From the NCBI RefSeq assembly GCF_051014685.1, contig NW_027478391.1:744001-808000 (forward strand): a stretch of 64,000 nucleotides of DNA, written 5' to 3'. Positions within the stretch are counted from its first letter, which is position 1. Each line of letters opens with the position of its first letter. The DNA is from Ptiloglossa arizonensis. Lineage: Eukaryota; Arthropoda; Insecta; Hymenoptera; Colletidae. The position numbers and the translations under genes were made by a program. Below are positions 60,064 to 64,000 of this stretch, piece after piece. Under the pieces are notes generated by a model. It did not search any database, was not told where the DNA came from, and saw nothing but the letters and a program-made list of their open reading frames with translations.

Positions 60064-62727
60064 TCGAAAGTCTGATACTCGAAACAAATAACAACAATGG
60101 CCTAGGGGAAAAATACACACACCGTTGTAATCGGGCGGGTTTCTACTTTCAGATGCAACAGGAATTTCTGGAGTTCGTCAATCCGTTCGCGAGATATGGG
60201 AGTTTGAAGTTAAGGAATGGTTGAGAAACCATCATAATTTTCGCAAGTCTGAAACTCGAAACCAATAACTACAAATGCCTAGGGGAAAAATACACATACC
60301 GTTGTAATCGGGCGAGATTCTACTTTCACATGCAACAGGAACTTCTCGCGTTCGTCAATCCGTTCGCAAGATATGGGAGTTTGAAGTTAAGGAATGGTTG
60401 AGAAATCATCAAAATTTTCGCAAGTCTGATACTCGAATCCAACAGCTACAATGGCCTAGGGCAAAAATACACATACCGTTGTAATCGGGCGGGTTTCTAC
60501 TTTCAGATGCAACAGGAATTTCTCGAGTTCGTCAATCCGTTCGCGAGATATGGGAGTTTGAAGTTAAGGAATGGATGAGAAACCATCAAAATTTTCGCAA
60601 GTCTGATACTCGGAACCAATAACTACAATGGCCTAGAGGAAAAATACACATACCTTTGTAATCAGGCGAGTTTCTGCTTTCAGATGCAATAGGAAATTCT
60701 CGAGTTGGTCAAACCGTTCGCGAGATATGGGAGTTTGAAGTTAAGGAATGCTTGAGAAACCATCAAAATTTTCGCTGGTCTGATACTCGAAACCAACAAC
60801 TGGAGTGGCCTAGGGGAAAAGCATACGCACCGTTGTAATCGGGCGAGTTTCTTCTTTCATATGCTTTAGGAATTTCTCGAGTTCGTCAATCCATTCGCGA
60901 GATATGGGAGTTTGAAGTTAGTGAATGGTTGAGAAATCATCAAAATTTTCGCAAGTCTGATACTCGAAACCAATAACTACAAATGCCTAGGGGAAAGATA
61001 CACATACCGTTGTAATCGGGCGGGTTTCTACTTTCAGATGCAACAGGAATTTCTCGAGTTCGTCAATCCGTTCGCGAGATATGCGAGTTTGAAATTAAGG
61101 AATGGTTGAGAAACCATCAAAATTTTCGCAAGTCTGATACTCGAAAGAAATAACTACAATGGCCTAGGGGAAAAATACACATACCATTGTAATCGGGCGA
61201 GTTTCTACTTTCAGATGCAACAGGAATTTCTCGAGTTCGTCAATGCGTTCGTGAGATATGGGAGTTTGAAGTTAAGGAATGGTTGTGAAACCATCACAAT
61301 TTTCGCAAGTCTGATACTCGAAACCAATAACTACTAATGCCTAGGGTAAAAATACACATACCGTTGTAATCGGGCGAGATTCTACTTTTACGTGCAACAG
61401 GAATTTCTCGAGTTCGTCAAACCGTTCGCGAGATATGGGAGTTTGAAGTAAAGGAATGGTTGAGAAACCATCAAAATTTTCGCTGGTCTGATACTCGAAA
61501 CCAATAACTGGAATGGCCTAAGGGAAAAGTACACACACCATTGTAATCGGGCGAGTTTCTACTTTCAGATACAATAGGAATTTCTCGAGTTCGTTAATGC
61601 GTTCGCGAGATATGCGTGTTCGAAGTTAAGGAATGGTTGAGGAATCATCAGAATTTACGCAAGTCTGATACTCGAATCCAATAACTACTATGGCCTAGGG
61701 CAAAAATACACATACCGTTGTAATCGGGCGAGTTTCTGCTTTCAGATGCAATAGGAATTTCTCGAGTTCTTCAATCCGTTCGCGAGATATGGGAGTTTGA
61801 AGTTAAGGAATGGTTGAGAAACCATCAAAATTTTCGCAATTCTGATGCTAGAAACGAATAACTGGAATGGCCTAGGGGAAAAGTACACTCACCGTTGTAA
61901 TCGGGCGAGTTTCTACTTCCACATGCAACAGGAATTTCTCGAGTTCGTCAAACCGTTCGCGAGATATGGGAGTTTGAAGTTAAGGAATGCTTGAGAAACC
62001 ATCAAAATTTTCGCTGGTCTGATACTCGAAACCAACAACTGGAGTGGCCTAGGGGAAAAGCATACGAACCGTTGTAATCGGGCGAGTTTCTGCTTTCATA
62101 TGCAATAGGAATCTCTCGAGTTCGTCAATCCGTTCGCGAGATATGGGAGTTTGAAGTTAATGAATGGTTGAGAAATCATCAAAATTTTCGCAAGTCTGAT
62201 ACTCGAAACCAATAACTACAAATGCCTAGGGGAAAAATACACATACCGTTGTAATCTGGCAAGATTCTACTTTCAGATGCAACAGGAACTTCTCGCGTTC
62301 GTCAATCCGTTCGAAAGATATGGGAGTTTGAAGTTAAGGAATGGTTGAGAAACCATCAAAATTTTCGCAAGTCTGATACTCGAATCCAACAACTACAATG
62401 GCCTATGGCAAAAATACACATACCATTATAATCGGGCGAGTTTCTACTTTCAGATGCAACAGGAATTTCTCGAGTTCGTCAATCCGTTCGTGAGATATGG
62501 GAGTTTGAAGTTAAGGAATGGTTGTGAAACCATCACAATTTCCGTAAGTCTGATACTCGAAACCAATAACTACAAATGCCTAGGGTAAAAATACACATAC
62601 CGTTGTAATCGGGCGAGATTCTACTTTTACGTGCAACAGGAATTTCTCGAGTTCGTCAAACCGTTCGCGAGATATGGGAGTTTGAAGTAAAGGAATGGTT
62701 GAGAAACCATCAAAATTTTCGCTGGTC
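60064..62727 (+). repeat. 16-mer-offset higher-order block D, copy 2
   Basis: Partner of 57232-59895. The copies end where copy 1 continues CTCGAAACAAATAACAAC (59905) and copy 2 continues CTCGAAACCAATAACTGG (62737). Between the copies, 59896-60063, lies a unit with TCTGGCAAG and TTCGAAAGATATGG, itself a duplicate of a unit near 59423-59495. Confidence 0.88.
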
Positions 62728-63425
62728 TGATACTCGAAACCAATAACTGGAATGGCCTAATGCAAAAGTACACACACCATTGTAATCGGGCGAGTTTCTG
62801 CTTTCAGTTGCAGTAGGAAATTCTCGAGTTCCTCAATCAGTTCGCGAGATATGGGAGATGGAAATTAAGGAATGGTTGAGAAACCATCAAAATTTTCGCA
62901 AGTCTGATACTCGAAACCAATAACTACAATGGCCTATGGGAAAAATACACATATCGATGTAATCCGGCGAGTTTCTACTTTCAGGTGCAACAGGAATTTC
63001 TCGAGTTCGTCAATCCGTTCGCGAGATATGGGAGTTTGAAATTAAGGAATATTTGAGCAACCATCACAATTTTCGCAAGTCTGATACTCGAAACCAATAA
63101 CCACTATGGCCTATGGCAAAAATACACATACCGTTGTAATCGGGCGAGTTTCTGCTTTCAGATGCAATAGGAAATTCTCGAGTTCGTCAAACCGTTCGCG
63201 AGATATGGGAGTTTGAAGTTAAGGAATGCTTGAGAAACCATCAAAATTTTCGCTGGTCTGATACTCGAAACCAACAACTGGAGTGGCCTAGGGGAAAAGC
63301 ATACGCACCGTTGTAATCGGGCGAGTTTCTTCTTTCATATGCAATAGGAATTTCTCGAGTTCGTCAATCCATTCGCGAGATATGGAAGTTTGAAGTTAAG
63401 GAATGGTTGAGAAACCATCAAAATT
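62728..63425 (+). repeat. Copy of the 56640-57230 segment
   Basis: Segment 62835-63425 aligns with 56640-57230 at an offset of 6195 bp (35 monomers), sharing GGGAGATGGAAATTAAGG, CATATCGATGTAATCCGG, AATATTTGAGCAACC and ATAACCACTATGG. Differences include CAGTTGCAG versus CAGATGCAG and TCCTCAATCAG versus TCGTCAATCCG just upstream. Confidence 0.82.
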
Positions 63426-64000
63426 TTCGCAAGTCTGATACTCGAAACAAATAACAACAATGGCCTAGGGGAAAAATACACACACCGTTGTAATCGGGCG
63501 GGTTTCTACTTTCAGATGCAACAGGAATTTCTGGAGTTCGTCAATCCGTTCGCGAGATATGGGAGTTTGAAGTTAAGGAATGGTTGAGAAACCATCATAA
63601 TTTTCGCAAGTCTGAAACTCGAAACCAACAACTGGAGTGGCCTAGGGGAAAAGCATACGCACCATTGTAATCGGGCGAGTTTCTTCTTTCATATGCAATA
63701 GGAATTTCTCGAGTTCGTCAATCCATTCGCGAGATATGGAAGTTTGAAGTTAAGGAATGGTTGAGAAATCATCAAAATTTTCGCAAGTCTGATACTCGAA
63801 TCCAACAACTACAATGGCCTAGGGCAAAAATACACATACCGTTGTAATCGGGCGGGTTTCTACTTTCAGATGCATCAGGAATTTCTCGAGTTCGTCAATC
63901 CGTTCGCGAGATATGGGAGTTTGAAGTTAAGGAATGGTTGAGAAACAATCAAAATTTTCGCTGGTCTGATACTCGAAACCAACAACTGGAGTGGCCTAGG
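63426..64000 (+). repeat. Copy of 55638-56212; array leaves the window
   Basis: Aligns with the 55638-56212 segment at an offset of 7788 bp (44 monomers): AACAAATAACAAC, CTGGAGTTCG, GTCTGAAACTCG, ACTGGAGTGG, GATATGGAAG and ATGCATCAGG in order. Private changes are CACCATTG near 63661 and GAAACAATC near 63943. The last unit (63902-64000) is cut by the window edge at GGCCTAGG, so the array continues. Confidence 0.85.

Larger units (their letters stand above)
1..64000 (+). repeat. 177-bp satellite DNA array (361 complete monomers plus a partial), centromere-like
   Basis: Every base belongs to a head-to-tail tandem repeat with a 177 bp unit. Unit starts (GTTCGC and variants) fall at 1, 178, 355, 532 and so on, and the spacing stays at 177 to the end except in eight units with small indels. 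The consensus is about 41% GC and shows a GTTCGCGAG start, an ATGGTT/AACCAT inverted repeat, AAAATTTT, GGCCTAGGGG, a CGTTGTAATCGGGCG block and CTCGAG near the end. Monomers differ by linked substitutions, so the array is a mosaic of subfamilies arranged in multi-monomer blocks. No unit is inverted and nothing is inserted between units. A unit close to one nucleosome plus linker, in a long pure array, is typical of eukaryotic centromeric or pericentromeric satellites; the centromeric role is inferred. I do not recognise the family or the species. Confidence 0.97.

Noticed and set aside
1..64000. CRISPR array
   Set aside because: The 177-bp unit is repeated as a whole with no short repeat/unique spacer alternation, and what varies is point mutations within units.
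1..64000. 5S rRNA, tRNA or other RNA-gene tandem cluster
   Set aside because: No unit contains a recognisable 5S or tRNA sequence. GAGTTCGTCAATCC resembles a Pol III B box only in GTTCG and has the wrong spacing to CC.
1..64000. Telomeric or simple-sequence repeats, or transposon insertions
   Set aside because: No TTAGGG or TTTAGGG-type runs, microsatellites, terminal inverted repeats, target-site duplications or non-satellite sequence were seen anywhere.
1..64000. Human alpha satellite or Arabidopsis-type centromere repeat
   Set aside because: Length is close to 171-178 bp, but the sequence I read does not resemble those families apart from the partial CENP-B-box-like motifs. Length alone does not assign a family.

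Overview
The whole 64 kb window is one uninterrupted head-to-tail satellite DNA array. The monomer is 177 bp, all copies point the same way, and the array runs off both ends of the window. Anchoring on the GTTCGC motif that opens each unit gives 361 complete monomers (1-63901) plus a 99 bp partial unit (63902-64000). Phase is nearly perfect. Eight length changes (four -1, three +1 and one +5) account exactly for the net 4 bp departure from 361 x 177. I found no protein gene, RNA gene, transposon, CRISPR array or unique sequence. The short open frames exist because 177 = 59 x 3: each frame recurs in every monomer and opens wherever a usual stop codon is mutated.

The sequence indicates a eukaryote, most likely centromeric or pericentromeric heterochromatin, because a long tandem array with a nucleosome-sized unit is typical there. 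I cannot name the species. The consensus is about 41% GC and has about 10 CpG per monomer (observed/expected about 1.3 by my count). It is therefore not CpG-depleted, which argues weakly against a heavily methylated germline.

Layout:
- 1-13.3 kb: 'left-type' monomers in 10-mer (1770 bp) and 17-mer (3009 bp) blocks.
- 13.3-16.3 kb: a 15-monomer-offset duplication and the first 'ATGCTAG' monomers.
- 16.0-22.0 kb: a second, different 17-mer duplicated in tandem.
- 22.0-25.2 kb: a mixed block that reappears, expanded, at 37.8-43.6 kb.
- 25.3-31.3 kb: left-type monomers return, with a fresh 5-mer duplication.
- 31.3-37.7 kb: right-type monomers with 12-mer and 2-mer duplications.
- 43.6-47.1 kb: mixed monomers and a 6-mer repeat.
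- 47.1-47.7 kb: a short irregular stretch with a 5 bp insertion.
- 47.7-53.2 kb: a distinctive subfamily in a 16-mer x 2, with 4-mers nested inside.
- 53.2-54.3 kb: a left-type island.
- 54.3-57.2 kb: mixed monomers.
- 57.2-62.7 kb: another 16-mer x 2.
- 62.7-64.0 kb: further copies of 55.6-57.2 kb.

The most interesting signals are two CENP-B-box-like 17-mers per monomer, a conserved 6-bp-stem hairpin with a GNRA-type loop, and a record of nested, in-register amplifications readable from shared point mutations and indels. Block boundaries were found by reading aligned copies by eye and are good to roughly tens of bases. 'Near-identical' means few or no differences seen, not a computed identity.
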